64,000 nucleotides of DNA from Galeopsis tetrahit (GCA_963675135.1 OY776131.1:37905381-37969380), one strand, 5' to 3'; positions 12,666 through 26,036 are shown, counted from the stretch's first letter. Translations and numbers: made by a program. Notes: generated from the letters alone by a model not told the origin.

Positions 12666-12719
12666 TGGTATTAGTGTGAACCCCATTTTTCTCTTTTTTT
12701 CACCCGCCTCCTTCCTCTC

Positions 12720-13080
12720 ATGGCTTCCTCTACCAATCCCGATTGCATTCCCATTGCTACTGTTATCCACATGGTAACCATTCAGTTGTCATCTTCGAAT
12801 TATCTCCTTTGGCAGAGCTAAGTTCTCCCATGCTATAGTGCGACAATTTATCGTCAATTGTTGACGGTACCATTATGGAGCCCTCTCAACCGTATAAAAA
12901 CTCATCTAGTGACGATGAATCCAACCCCGATCATGATACTTGGAGCAAACACCATGATCACGTTCTTAGTCCCCTCTTGTCTTTTCTTACGACTTCATGT
13001 TCGAGAACGTCGGTCTCACGAGTGCACGTGATGTGTGGTTAGTCTTGGAGGCTGCCTCCAACCCTTCCTCTTCTTCTCAT
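12720..13080 (+). pseudogene. Copia gag N-terminus (relic)
   Basis: The ATG at 12720 starts MASSTNPDCIPI, then, with frame breaks, QLSSSNYLLWQS, a VDG-like block, and a segment like the usual LTSAREVWLALEAAF. These are the landmarks of the copia gag/UBN2 region. The pieces lie in different frames with stops between, so it is not functional. Together with the pol end on its left, the order is pol end - LTR - gag start, as if two tandem copies shared one LTR. Confidence 0.7.
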
Positions 13081-14254
13081 ATCTTATATCGATAAAGTAT
13101 CGAGAGAATATCGGAAAAAAATGAGAAAATGTAGACAATTAAAAAAAATGTTGATAAAATCATATGAATAATTAACACCGTATATTATATTTTATGTAAA
13201 TTCATCACAAATGTAAAAAAAATTCAAATTGTCTTGTTAAATTTATGTATTAATTTTTTTATAAAATTTTCAATGATATTTTATATCGATATTTATCTAC
13301 AAATTTAAAATTTCAATATTTTCATCATTACCGATATTTTCAACCTTTGTATAAACACAATAATTAAAGTTTGCGGTTCCAACATCAAGAATATTCAAGA
13401 CTTAAGAGCATGGATGTTATAAACATGCAAAAAAAAAAATTATAGGATGAGGGGAATCCTCGACGGAGAAATCCAGGATGGAGAAATCCTGATGAATAGT
13501 AATTGTGTGTGTTTGTTTTGGGATTTTGAGTAGGATGTGATGTAACTTTATATCAAATCAAATTGTGTAAGAGTAGTTGGATGAGATGTAATAGTAGGAT
13601 GTATAAGTATTTTTAGGGGTGGATGTAGTTGGATGAGAAAATTTGAATGTAAAATCTCGAAGTAGAACAGGACTTGGGACGTTATCGGACGGGTGAGTCC
13701 CAAAACAAACATTCCCTGAAGGGCTTGTCATAACAAAATTCACTATCATTTTCTACATTTTCTAGGTAGGAATATAATTTTTTTTAACTAAAAATATTCT
13801 AATATTAAAACTTGGATTCAAATATTTTTAGTCTATTAAATTATCATGTTTTATAATTTAATTCACAAAATTATCACTTTTTTTAATTTAGTCCATTATA
13901 TTTCTTTTTTTTTTTTTAAATTTTGATTCAATTATCTGCTACACTGCTCCGACAAGTTTAACATAATTGATTAAATTCAAAAAATAATAATCACGTGGTT
14001 TAAATTAACTTAATGAACTAAAAACAATTTAATCCCTTAAAAATTCATTCCATCCTACAAAAAAACAATTTAAAGTATACCCCTTAAAAAGATAAAATAA
14101 AGTCGTTATTAGTTGCTTGTGCTTTCACTTTTCAATGTCCAGTCATTGCTACCGCGAATTTTTTCTCGTCTTTTCTTATCCGTACTACTCTCACTTGGCG
14201 CTTCGCTATCTCCTTTCTCCCTCTGCGTGAAGCGGAGCGCCATAGATATCTGCC
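13081..14254. other. AT-rich intergenic DNA and MATE1 promoter side
   Basis: No credible reading frame. 13080-13380 is AT-rich with several TATCGATA-like runs; 13430-13760 is a unique stretch with GGAGAAATCC twice. The last 100 bases before the ATG (GGCGCTTCGCTATCTCC, then TTTCTCCCTCTGCG) resemble the stretch upstream of MATE3 (GGCGCTTCGCTCTTTCC near 47360), so a short promoter/5' UTR segment is shared by both genes. No clear TATA box was found. Confidence 0.5.
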
Positions 14255-17200
14255 ATGAATCTCAGAACCCTAACTCTCAACGTTTACTCACACCACCAAT
14301 ATTTCCGTAGCCCCTACGAAAAATTCAATCCAAAATTACCTTCGCACAAAATCAATCTCCGAAATTTAAGTTGCAGAAGAAATCAATCAATTATAACGAA
14401 TTGCAGTTTCTCAAGCCACGGAGCCGACAATGCTGCTCAATTTTCGTCGCTTGAAAGAGAAGAGGAAGTAGAAGTAGTGGAGAAATTGCAATTGTTAGAA
14501 GAAACTTTAGAAAACAGTAGGGGAGAATTACCGGAAAATAGGAGTCTGTGGGATCAAATTGTTGAGATCGTGAAGTTTTCTGGTCCTGCTGTTGGGCTTT
14601 GGATTTGTGGGCCATTGATGAGTTTAATTGACACCGTTGTTGTTGGTCAAGGCAGCTCAATTGAACTTGCAGCTTTAGGTATATAAACTTCAATTTCAGT
14701 ACTCAATAGTTTCATCGGTTTCTAGCTGTTTCAAACCAAATGCTGTGTTGCATAATTTTCTAATGTTGCTGTTTTCTAAATTGTCAGGGAATCCCAGTGT
14801 TAATTTAGGTTTAATGGTGGTTTTATTGTGATTTTCAGGACCAGGAACGGTGTTGTGTGATTATACAAGTTATCTATTTATGTTCCTTTCTATTGCTACT
14901 TCAAATTTGGTTGCTATAGCTCTCGCTAAGCAGGTCTGTGGAGGAAGCTCTATTTTATGTTTCTTAAGATTGTCATTCTGTGGACAGACTTTTTAAACTG
15001 TAAAGTTTACTTAATGTAAGCTCTATGCTTTCTTGCAACTGGCACAGGATAAAAATGAGGTGCAGCATCAGATATCTAACTTGCTATTTGTTGGATTGGC
15101 TTGTGGTTTGCTGATGCTTTTATTTACGAAGTTTTGCGGTCGTTGGGCTTTGACTGGTAAAGGATGACCTACATTATGTATTTTCCAGTATATTTTAACA
15201 TGGAGTATTTTATATATGATTCTTTTCTGATGAATTTCTCTTCATTTATCCCCAGTTTTTGCAGGGGCGAAGAATGCAGATATCATAACTGCAGCAAATA
15301 CATATGTTCAGGTCATATTACCAAGACCAGCAAAATATTTGACTAATCAGTTATTTTGTGTTGAGATTAAGCAAATACATCTCTCCCGGTGAAAATTACC
15401 TATGAGGCTATGAGTTTTGGGCACAGAGATTAAGAAATATGATAGAATAAGTAGACGTATTAGGGGTGATGTGATTGAGAGAGAGAATAATATTATAAAA
15501 TGTGAGAGATGTAGGTTGCCAAAAAAAGAATGAGTAGCTTTCATGGGGACGGACGAAAAAGGAAAGTTAGGTAGCTTTCACTAGGACGAAGGGAGTATCA
15601 ATTTGTAAATCACAGGTGTCACAACTTTGCTCATTTTGTTGCATTACTTTTAAATAATTAATAATTTAAGCTATTCTGGAATGGGGTACTACTTATTGTC
15701 ATCGAGGATAGCATGGCAAAGTTCTTGTTAGAATGAACAGGTAGAGTGAAGCAATTAATTATATAATCTAAATATGAAGAAAAGGCAACAACTGTATTCC
15801 CTCCAAAGGGAGTCACTTTGAATGAAGATGTAAAATTGTAGATTGCTTACTCTTTTCCCAGATACCCCATTATTATGATTTGGTGAACTTCAAGACTGTT
15901 TAATGTTATAGTTAATACCCTGAAAATGTTTTTTTTTTTTTTTTTGCATTAGAGGATTTATCTTTTGCTATGTTGTTTAAAAGTACATAAATGGTGGCTT
16001 ATTTCAGATTCGTGGGCTTGTATGGCCAATATGGCTCGTTGGATGGGTTGCTCAAAGTGCAAGGTATGCCATTAAGATTACAAAAAATAGTTGATTATCT
16101 CTCTCAGAATGGGTTGCTTAAAGTGCAACGTCTGAAATTAAGATTTAGTTGATCCATGTTCCTCCCTCTCCTACTAATCTCTTGGCATGATACCCCCAAT
16201 CTGTCCTGGAGTCTTTGTTGCCTTGATATAACTTAAATGTTAGAATGATACATCTCTCTAACTTAAGCTTTTAAATCAAATGGCCATTCAATGCTTTGGT
16301 ATATTCTAATTTATTCCTACTGGTTGAATTTCTTTAGCTTAATTTGCTTATCTCTAGAATTTTCTATCCTACTCATAAATTTAATAACTAATGAGCATGC
16401 GCTCATGCCCATGCACCCAATGATCTTTTTAGAAGCTCTTTTATATGCAAATCTGAATTGTGGTTTATGACTATGCTTGGTGAAACAAACTTTAAGGCGA
16501 AGGATTTTGATCAACATTTGAGTCTTATGGTTCACTAACATTATGTTCAAAAGAGTTGTAGTTTGATAGATATTATGAGTTTGCAAATAATATGCTTCCC
16601 CTGGTCTAAATGTAATGACGTGCTCCACTGGAGACAATTTGTGAATCCATTTTTTTTCTAAACTTGATTGTTACAAAGACTACAACAAAAGGAGAAAGAA
16701 AAAACGAATAAGTCTTTGTCCCACTATTTGCAAATTCATTTATTTTAAACTTGATTGTTCCTTGATTTAATTTTTATTGGTGCACAGCTTAGGAATGAAA
16801 GATTCGTGGGGGCCTGTCAAAGCTTTGGCAGTTGCAAGTTCCATTAATGGTGTTGGGGATATAGTATTATGCAGATTTCTAGGATTTGGAATTGCTGGAG
16901 CAGCTTGGGCAACAATGGTGTCACAGGTCCATACAAGCAATTACTATATTAATACAAGATATGCAAAAATCACATTAATTTTCTTCTTCTCCTGTTGAAT
17001 AATCAGAAACACTCCCTTCTATATCAGATCATGCTAATACATGATCACCATAGGTTGTCGCAGCTTTCATGATGATTGAGGCTTTGAACAAAAAAGGATA
17101 CAATGGTTTTGCCATCTCCATTCCATCACTCGATGAATTCCTTCAGATATTCATGATTGCAGCACCAGCATTTGTAGCAATTTTGTCAAAGGTTTAAGGT

Positions 17201-18504
17201 GCTTTTAAAGATTATGTATCTTATTTCTTTCATTTAATCACATTTCATTCATCTGAGAATTTTCAATGCAGACTGCATTTTATGCTCTGCTTGTCTACTT
17301 TGCTACATCAATGGGCACAAAAACTGTTGCTGCTCATCAGGTTGGGTTCTTGAGATCTATGATGAAATTTGTATTGTATTCACATTTTTCTAAGGCCTCC
17401 TGGAATTTGGTCTTCATCAAGTACCCAATTATCAGGTGATGATACAATTGTACTGCATATGTGCTGTTTGGGGTGAACCTCTTTCTCAAACAGCCCAATC
17501 ATTCATGCCTGGGCTGATGTATGGAGCCAATCGAAGTTTAGTAAAGGTTCGTTGTTCTTAAGTTATAACATAAAATAGTGTCGTAATTGCAATGTTGCAA
17601 TCTATTTTCCTTTCCTTGGTTTATGTTTTCGAGTAATTTATGATGCATAACAGGTGCAAGAACTACTTAAGTCACTGATCATCATTGGTGGATTAAGTGG
17701 ACTCGTATTAGGATCTATTGGGACATCACTTCCTTGGCTATTCCCTAACCTCTTTTCCTCTGACTCTGAAGTCATACGCGAGGTCTCTCTCTCTCATGTG
17801 GATAAATTGTGCAATGTTAACTTCACTTCCTATTTCAGAACATCTTGAGGCATGAGCAACTCATTTTAACCCTAAACGCGAAAATCGTATGCTAATGCTA
17901 CTTATTCTTATCTTATTTGGTACAGATGCACAAGGTGCTGATCCCTTTCTTTATTGCACTAGTTGTTGCACCACCAATTAATTGCCTTGAAGGCACATTA
18001 ATGGTATGTTGCTGCTATTACATATTATTATCGTGTTTAGGTTCATATGCTGTTTCCATGTTACACGTGCTGGAAGTAATGTGCGAGGAGTCAAAAGCGT
18101 AACTTGCACTTTGGTTCTTTTACAGGCTGGAAGAGACTTGAAGTTCCTGAGTATATCAATGACTGGGATCGCTTGTTTATGCACACTTGGGCTGCTGGTG
18201 TGGCCATTATTCTTTCCAACGTTTTGAATATCTGTTTTACTCGCTCAAGTTTACAAAACTACATCTAATTCATATGTGTGGTACAGGTATCGACCAGGAG
18301 TGGTTACGGCTTAAGTGGGTGTTGGTTAGGACTAGTTGCCTTTCAATTGGTAAGCCTGTAGTGTACCATAATTGCTTTAAAATGGGAGGGATTATTATTA
18401 AACTGTTTTGGTATTTGTGTTGTGGACAGTCTCTGTTTACAGTTTTGCTGCGACGCCTCACCTTACCAGATGGGATACTATTTTCCAAGCTCAAACCTCT
18501 ATGA
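14255..18504 (+). CDS. MATE1: plastid MATE transporter, EDS5/DTX46 type, 14 exons
   Basis: Exons read by eye: 14255-14678, 14839-14933, 15048-15156, 15256-15311, 16008-16063, 16788-16926, 17054-17191, 17272-17340, 17436-17546, 17654-17782, 17926-18003, 18126-18197, 18287-18349, 18430-18504. All introns are GT-AG and the frame holds over 1,614 bases, giving 537 residues, close to the roughly 540-560 usual in this subfamily. Residues 1-60 are Ser/Arg/Asn-rich and poor in acidic residues, a likely plastid transit peptide. An acidic linker (LEREEEVEVVEKLQ) precedes the first membrane helix (KFSGPAVGLWICGPLMSLID). Later landmarks are WPIWLVGWVAQSA, INGVGDIVLCR, GIAGAAWATMVSQ, EPLSQTAQSFMP and SGYGLSGCW. 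Family knowledge: EDS5 exports salicylate from the chloroplast envelope and DTX46/EDS5H is its paralogue. The substrate here is inferred only. Confidence 0.92.
15359..15595. mobile_element. Stowaway-type MITE in MATE1 intron 4, left end eroded
   Basis: The right end reads TTTCACTAGGACGAAGGGAG followed by TA; the left shows only TCTCCCGGTGAAAATTAC, with the outer terminal bases replaced. An extra GTAGCTTTCATGGGGACGGACG block lies inside. The same insertion sits at the same place in MATE2 (46298-46475) with better ends, so it predates their duplication. Confidence 0.75.
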
Positions 18505-20420
18505 TTTGGTTCGGACAAAAGTCTCACAAACACTTTTGTGCAAATTTGTAAGGATCTAAGGTCCATACAAATCAACCTTCATTTTCAATTATTCCCATTT
18601 GTGATCTAAATTTAGAACAGGTTGACCCATATTTATTTTTATTTACCTATTTTGAGGTGATTTTCACGGTGTAAATTTGTCCAAAACTCATACTCCGTAT
18701 GTTGCTTCAAAATCAAATTCTTTCTTACATTTTTATTGTTATTCTTATTATTATTATAACATTTTTTTAAAATCCAAAAAGACATTTTATTCAAAGCAAG
18801 AGCAAATGTTCGGGGGAAGTTCAACCACAAAGTCCGGTGGATTAACCCAACAAAGAAGACTGCTAAAAAAGTAAGCATTTCTATCACATTTAATTTTAGA
18901 AAAATTAGGATTTTTAGAAGTTCGGGAATTATTTTTGAACATATTGAGTTTGTTTTGGAAAAAAATTCGAATAATATGTGTTTGTTTTGGAAAAAATTTC
19001 GAACATCTTGTTTGATCTTTTTTTCCGGACAAATTTAAGTTGTTGTGGAATTTTTTCGAACATATTGAGTTTGTTCATTAAAAAATTTCGAACATCTCAA
19101 CTTTGTTTGGGTAAAATTCTTGAACATATTAAAAAAAAAATGTTGTTGAAATTTTGTGTTTTTAGGAGTTTTTTTTTTTATCGAAAGTATGGTGTTTGTT
19201 TTGGTGGAGATGATTCCGGCGTGAAATGGAATGAGTGGGTGTAATCATCTTCGTTTTTTTATAAATTTCACAAGAGGGGTATATGGGACATTTCACATGT
19301 CTTGTAAGATGAAAAAAATGTCTGGTGGGTGTACTCAATAGGTTGGTGTGTGTATAACCGCGCCCTTTACTTTAAATATATTCTCTCTATTACCCCTCGT
19401 ACACACCCACTAGTTCTTGATCTAAAAAATTTGGAGTGTAACACTGAATATTACAGTCTCTATCATGATTAAGAAGAATAACATCATTTGACAATGTATA
19501 TGTTGGATGATTTAGAAGGCTATGAATAACTTGATTTTTAATGAAATTGCAATGAATGTATTAAGGTTGTGGATGGAGTCAAAATTATTCCTTGCAAACT
19601 GATTCGGGCTCATTTTTCTTTAAAATGGAAATTAACTATACATTTACGACACATATAACGAGGCTTCTAACATAATTAACACATGATTAGTACATATTTA
19701 TATTATCTACATATATTTTTATTTGATTCTCAGATTTTTGTCAATTTGGTTTCAATTGTGAAATTTTATTTCTGTTCTCACTATCAAATTTAATTAACAC
19801 CTTTATGCTACGTAGAATCCATTGTCTCTATTGCGTAGTAGATTTCTTATCGATGTGTGGCCGTGTGGGCGTCACCATCTTGGGCTTTATTATTAAAGTT
19901 ACAAATTTAATAGGGTAAAATCCATTATTAAAAAAAAATTATAATCTAACCTCAATTTTTTGGGAGGAATGTTGGTAGTAACGTTTTTATCTCGAGAATG
20001 ACATTGAATTTTTCGAAGTTTCGCAATTTTTAATTTATTATATTAAATTTGTTTATAAATAAATTTATAATTTTCATTTCATATCTTCTTTTAATAGAAT
20101 AACAAATTTATAAATTTATACACGTTTTAAAGATTATTTGCTTAATTAATAAATTAAAATATATTATAAATTTATTTCACGTAAAATGCGGTTTTACCCT
20201 AGTACATGTATATATATAGATTTAAAATATCTGTTTAAATATAATATAAACGGTCAATAGAAAAAAAACTTCCGGAATTTATTTTTCGGTTACTACACAA
20301 AATCAATTATTGTAAAATCCATATGACTGTAATGGGCCGGAGATGGAAAAGGTAGGTTAATATAAATTAAACACGTATACTCGTAACAAGTTGCCCTAAT
20401 CCTGCCATCATCAATTACTG
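18505..20420. other. Intergenic DNA with a degenerate tandem repeat
   Basis: No gene seen. From about 18,900 to 19,140 a unit of some 50-60 bases containing TTTGTTTTGGAAAAAATTTCG and GAACAT(C/A)TT recurs four or five times with drift. 19,380-20,400 is plain AT-rich DNA; the last 40 bases (TTGCCCTAATCCTGCCATCATC) match the stretch before the start codon at 42842. Confidence 0.6.
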
Positions 20421-20680
20421 ATGGATCTCGCCGTTCATTCGTCGACTTGGGAGTCGGAAGAAGGAGTTCTAAAAAAGCAAAAACTTCAAGGTAAGAATAA
20501 GGTCGGTCTTGCTTTGCTCTGTTTCAAGATTAACGAGAATGGTTTGGTCTATAAAAGAGAAAACAATATTTGTATTTTTGATACACTTTTTTTTTTTGAG
20601 AGAATTTTTGATGTATTTGATAACGTTGCAATAGTTAATCCTAACTATTTCCCCCTTATTTCACCCGCTCTTAATATTGA

Positions 20681-23600
20681 TTAGTATTGTACCCGTGCGA
20701 TGCACAGTTATACATTTGTCAATAATCAATTATGTTGGTAATTTTTGTTTAATATCTTAGAAATAACTCTTTTAAGAGTTTAATGAAAAAATAATTAGTC
20801 AGTTGGCAAGTTGGCAATTACATTTATCCACAGATCCACTAAACCATATAATAAATCATTGTTTTGAATTTGACAGTATACTATACTTTCTAATACGAAA
20901 AATACACACTTTAATATCCACATTTATAGACTGCATCTCAAATATCCCAATACTCTATTCACATGTCAATAATTTCAATTATTATAATTACAATATTGTT
21001 TTACACAAAAATGGTATATTATCCAAATAAAAACTAACACTTACATGTAAAACAATATTTGATTGTATGCATTTTCAATCGATTTCCTAAGGTTTGACAA
21101 ATGTGTTTCTACTAAATTCTAGTGAATGAAGGCATACATGTCTTTCTGAGAGCAAGAATCGTGGAAAGTTTGGGCAGACAGTGAAGATCAAGGCATACAT
21201 GTAGCAGTAAGGTTTGACAATTTGCACATCTTCTGCCGGCCATTGAAATGCATCCCAGCCAATCTATTGTTTTTTAAATATATTTTTTTATCTGCAACAA
21301 TTGAAGACATATCAACATCATTTACAACATATTTACCATCAAGAACTTGGTTACCTATTATGTCAACATTATAAGTAGCCACCTAAAAACATTATATATG
21401 CTTGGTTTTTGGGCTAAAAATATATATACAAACATTTACTAATGAAGAACACATTAATTCAAGGCTCTCCTCTTGCACAATACCCTCCTGTACTGTACAG
21501 CCGTACAGGAGAGCCTCCCCTATCTCTAGAGCATGATCAGAACCTTATTCTGCATACAAAAAAAATTATATTTTACAGTACTATATAATATGTACACTCA
21601 ATTATTAAGTAGAAAGTATAACAATATGCTTATTATTTAAAGGGCAAAATGATTTTTAAGGATCGTATTTAGGGGGTGGCAAAATGAGAACTGTAACTTT
21701 TCGGTCTGACAATTTAAGGACAGTAATTTTTAAAAGTTGCGAATTGAGTCCAAATCAGCCAGCGTGGGACAAATATCCTAAAAAAAATTGCTTATGTGTA
21801 CAGTGTCAAAACATAAATACTAACCGAGTGAAAACTAAAATCTAATACAGTAAAAGAAATCAGAGGACGTCATCTGAATAAAAAAAATTAGTGTTGCGCG
21901 TGCATGTAAAAATCGTTTGTCATGTACATAAGAATCATAAACAAATTTAGAGTGTTGGAATGTAACTTACCGGACTTGTTTCCTCTGTAAGACGGTAACA
22001 ACTTTCTCATTTACTCTGCGGTTAAAGCAACAAAAAACCATTAATCCAACTCCTCATCGTACCCAACACAAAATTTAATCAGCTGAATTACTTCAAGAAA
22101 GTTGAATAACTAATTAACTACTTGGGATGATGAATTTAAAATAGGTACTTATAATACAATATTTGATTTATTGTAGGAACTCTCAACGATCCCAGAATGG
22201 GTATTCTGTAAATCGAAAACAAAGCAAAAAATTGGTCAGAAAAAATGAAAAACACTGGTGCGAAAAATATACAGAAAATACATGCGATACTTATGAGATT
22301 TATTAGTATAATATAAAATCCTAACATTCAAGAATTAGTATTCTATATCTCGAAAAAGAAAATGGAAAATAAGCAGCGAAATAAAATATTTGTAATTCAA
22401 TAAACATAATAAAGAAAAAATCCTTATAGGTGAAATATTTTGCTAGTATCTAAATTTACAGAAAATACATGCAATAACTATGAGATTTATCAGTATAGTA
22501 TAAAATCCCAACATTCAAGAATTAGTATTCTATAACTCGAAAAGAAAAATGGAAAATAAGCAGTAAAATAAAATATTTGTAACTCAATAAACATAATAAA
22601 GAAAGTTCTACGCATTATTGGAGTGTTGGTTTCATAATCTTTATAGGTGGAATATTTTGCTGGTATCTAAATTTGATGTTGGGTGAATGAAATTGGGATG
22701 AACAGTTGGTACGGCGTTGGTGAAAATTGAGCATTGTACCATGGAAAGGTAAACTATATTTCTCATTCATAGTAAACTACTTGAACCCTCTTTCCCAATC
22801 CTTAGAATTTTCTTTGTTTGGTCTCAATTATATTGTGAATTCTTTATGTTCCAAAAATCAGTTTGTTTACATGTAGGGTGAATCATTTGCACCCCAATAA
22901 AGAATCCTTCAATATGACAGAAAGAAATGGGATAACAACATGTATCTTTAAAATAGAGAATTAGGGCAGAGAGAGCTAAATGAAAGTTTCTTTAAAAGAA
23001 TATCTTAAAAGTAGGTAAAGGAAATTTGAGATAACTTTGGTATATAAGCTCCATCGAGAACGCCACAGACATCGGTTATCTGACCGTCACTGACTCTCGG
23101 TTAGAGACTACTGCATTGCCATTCTTAGAAAATATTGAAGAATTCTTCAACACATAGTCCAATTAAACAAAATCGAAAGAACACTCGGGAAATATTTGAA
23201 AGCAACACAAAGAATGTTCATACCAAGTGTTGATTAGTGTTTTTGTTTCATGCCTTCGTCCATTTTCATCTCATTTTTGCTACTTGGCGTCTTTGATCGC
23301 TTTACATTCCATCGCCATCAAATCTCTGAAAAAGGAAAACAATAAATTAGAGTTATTTAATTCTCAACTCCATCAATGGCATACTAAACATAAAATGCTA
23401 AAAGATGAAATGTACAACTGTTTAAAGAAGATTATAAGTTCGACCAAATATACTCTTAACGGGTCTGTTTCACAACAACAAAAACTTAAAATGTGTAGTA
23501 CAGTATATTACAGATATCAACAATGAATTTGATTATTTAAATTTATATATTGATGTTTACACTGTATCCATCAGCCACAGATGAAAAGAGATTTGCAAAA

Positions 23601-25029
23601 AAAGCCAAACAAATAAAAAATTAATGCAATTTCACTCTATGTTTACTGATTCAAAGATTGTTTAAACTCTTCAATATTTTGTTGAACCATTTCATGTCAT
23701 GAACTGTCTAAGATTTCTTTGCTTAGAAGCTGGCAGATAACCTCTTCGAGTTAATCAGACGTTCTCAGAAGAAAAAATCAAGATAGCTTACGTTGAGAAT
23801 AACTACACAAGTTTTAAGATGGTTTCACTTATCTTTATTGTTGCACCCAATTAGGGGTGAACCTTCGCCACCAAGCTGGTCAACCCAATATCTAAATCTA
23901 ACAAACACAATCTAGACAATCAAGATTGAAAAATAATAGTGCTTTAATAAATAAAAAAGGCATAAAATCAATTGCAATGATAATTTCTAAACATCATTTC
24001 AAGAAATTATGTGAACCATTATAATATTTAATTTATCGACATAAAGGCTAAAGCCTCTCATTCCATAAAGAGAAATCATTACTTGAAGAGTTGATTCAGG
24101 CAGTTGATTTTGATCGGAATAAAAAATTGGTCAAAATCACAACTCAGGTTAATAAAAGGGCAATCGAAAACATGTGAAATAAAACAATCTGCAATAGCAA
24201 TAGCTAAAGAAGCTAATATGCAAGAGGAAACAATCCTAATGCAAGGAATAAAACCAAACAAACAACAATTCTAAGAGATTTGAGTAGCAAATTACAACTA
24301 ATCTCAATATTCAATTGAAGATCTATGCCAATAAAGAATTCACAATTGGAACCAAATAAAGAAAATTCTAAAAATTGGGAAAGAGGGTTCATGTAGTTTA
24401 TATACTATGAATGAGAAAGATAGTTTACCTTTCACCAACACCCTACCAACTATTCATCTCAATTTCATTCACCCAACCTCAAATTTAATTTAGATACAAC
24501 AAAATATTCCACCTATAAGGATTACGAATAAAAGAATTTCAGGAAATTGACAAACATAATAAGTGCAATTAACACAAAGTCATGGGTGAATTGAATAAAC
24601 AAATTCATAAAATTGACAGATGTGATTTAGTAAATTACCAGTGGAGGAGAGATACCATCGTCGACGAAGGGGCGAGGACCGGTAGTGTTATAGGACATTG
24701 CGGCCGATTACAAAGGCGACATAGCGGCCGACGACAAAGGCGACTTGTACAACAAATGCAACTTTGTAGTGACGGCACCGGAAATGAAAATGAGAAAATG
24801 CTTTGTAAAAAGTTCAGATGAGAGGGTGCGAGAAAATCCAATTTTTTTGAAAGAGTCAAAGAGGAGATGGAGCGACTGGAGTAAAGTTGGATGATTCAGG
24901 CGTGAAGAATAAGCAAATAGGGGCTACTAATCTATATCTAGGCCCAACTAAAAAATATTTTATTATTTCAGCTATTTTAGGCGGGATCTTCCCCAGTAAG
25001 CTACTATTGTATTTTTATATATATATAGA
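20681..25029 (-). mobile_element. Helitron H1, non-autonomous, 4,349 bp
   Basis: Minus-strand element with precise ends: the 5' end at 25029 reads TCTATATATATATAAAAATA; the 3' end at 20681 has a hairpin (GTGCATCGCAC) followed by a short tail ending CTAA. It sits between host A (20680) and T (25030) with no target duplication, as Helitrons do, and the interrupted gene proves both borders. No Rep or helicase coding was found. It holds a direct duplication (22271-22457 and 22458-22660) and a large inverted repeat (about 22640-22850 against 24331-24525). The GC-rich stretch 24,640-24,830 near its 5' end stands out and may be captured gene DNA, but I cannot name a source. Confidence 0.9.
22271..22660. 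repeat. 187-bp tandem duplication inside Helitron H1
   Basis: ACAGAAAATACATGC at 22271 recurs at 22458, and the copies stay alignable through AAACATAATAAAGAAA. The right copy has about 35 extra bases near 22,605-22,640. Confidence 0.85.
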
Positions 25030-25165
25030 TTGTGGATTTGAGGAGGATATGCATGTTAAAAAAAATTGTGGATAAGGATGCATTGTGTATTTGATGAAAA
25101 AATTTACATGTTTGAGGGGTGTGCAAGGGTAGAAAAGATGTATATTCATTTGATATATCATTATA

Positions 25166-26036
25166 ATCTCACCCAACAATAATATAATAATACAATTTTA
25201 TTCAATCTTATACATTGATTTGACATAAAGTTAAAATCTTCTATTATTTCAAAACTCAAAAGAAACAAACTAATGCAACCAAAATATGTTGCCCTATGAG
25301 ATGACGACACGTGGATAAACGATAAGTTATCCTCACCAAGTATTTATATTCATCCTACAAAATGATTAATACACCCTTAATCTTATATTTTGTGAATAAC
25401 CCAATGGGCCTCTGAGGAGCCCCATTGTAATGAAGGTAGGTCCATAAAGTGGTCCAACTCCACCATTGATGTGATGTCTCCCTATTATATTGGCTCATCT
25501 GATAACCTAGACCATATGTTCGTCACCGATGTTCTCAGCGACGGAAATTATGGAGACTAGTCTGAGGAGATGAGCAATTGCCTATTTGCTAAGAACAAAT
25601 TTGGCTTTGTTGACGGATCCATTCTTATGCTAGAGGAAGAATTGGTTGAATTTCCCTAATGGAAATGTTGCAATGAGAATATTAAAGCGTTAAATCACAT
25701 TGAATAACTTCTTGTTGAGTTATAGAAAAACAACACTAGAAGTTTGATAGCATTGGGTGTACGGTCGATTCTGGCCGAACATAATATTTTCATGCAACTT
25801 CGTACAGTGTTCAGCCATTATAGTCGTACACCCAATGATGTATTTGGTCATTCTGAAAGTACATATGTTGATAGCAAAACGTGCAAAAAACGAGAGTAAA
25901 AACAACATTTTAGCATATCAAACTCAATTTTTATTACGCAATCATTATACAATATATTCAATAGCTAGGTTTTTACAATATTATCACTCCAAATTATCTA
26001 AACAAACAAAACAATAAAATATCTATAAATTGTTAA
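25166..26036. other. Intergenic DNA with a copia gag relic at 25416-25660
   Basis: AT-rich sequence to 25400. In the forward frame from about 25,440, pieces read SPYYIGSSDN, then a stop, then FGFVDGSI, the landmarks of the copia-type gag N-terminal domain. Several stops and no LTR are visible, so it is a small relic. 25,700-26,036 has nothing recognisable apart from a short inverted pair (GGGTGTACG at 25757, CGTACACCC near 25827). Confidence 0.6.

Larger units (their letters stand above)
20421..25165 (+). pseudogene. Disrupted copy of the 42842 gene, split by a Helitron and 3' truncated
   Basis: 20421-20680 encodes the first 87 residues (MD.AVHS.TWESEEGVLKKQKLQ, then LALLCFKINENG), clearly homologous to the gene at 42842 but with in-frame deletions and a poly-T-containing insertion after CIFD. 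The homology stops at base 20680 (TTAATATTGA) and resumes at 25030 (TGTGGATTTGAG), exactly where the intact copy reads without a break. The 4,349 bases between are a Helitron. The right part has stops and shifts and loses similarity at about 25165, in the codons matching FDIS of the intact protein. The remaining ~290 codons are absent. Confidence 0.9.

Noticed and set aside
21465..21525. GGCTCTCC...GGAGAGCC with CCTGTAC/GTACAGG as a terminator or regulatory hairpin
   Set aside because: A short chance or slippage palindrome inside Helitron H1, far from its ends; no functional context.
23227..23526. 99-codon frame in Helitron H1
   Set aside because: Forward strand, opposite to the element, low-complexity Lys/Gln/Ser composition, no motif; a captured fragment cannot be excluded but is unsupported.
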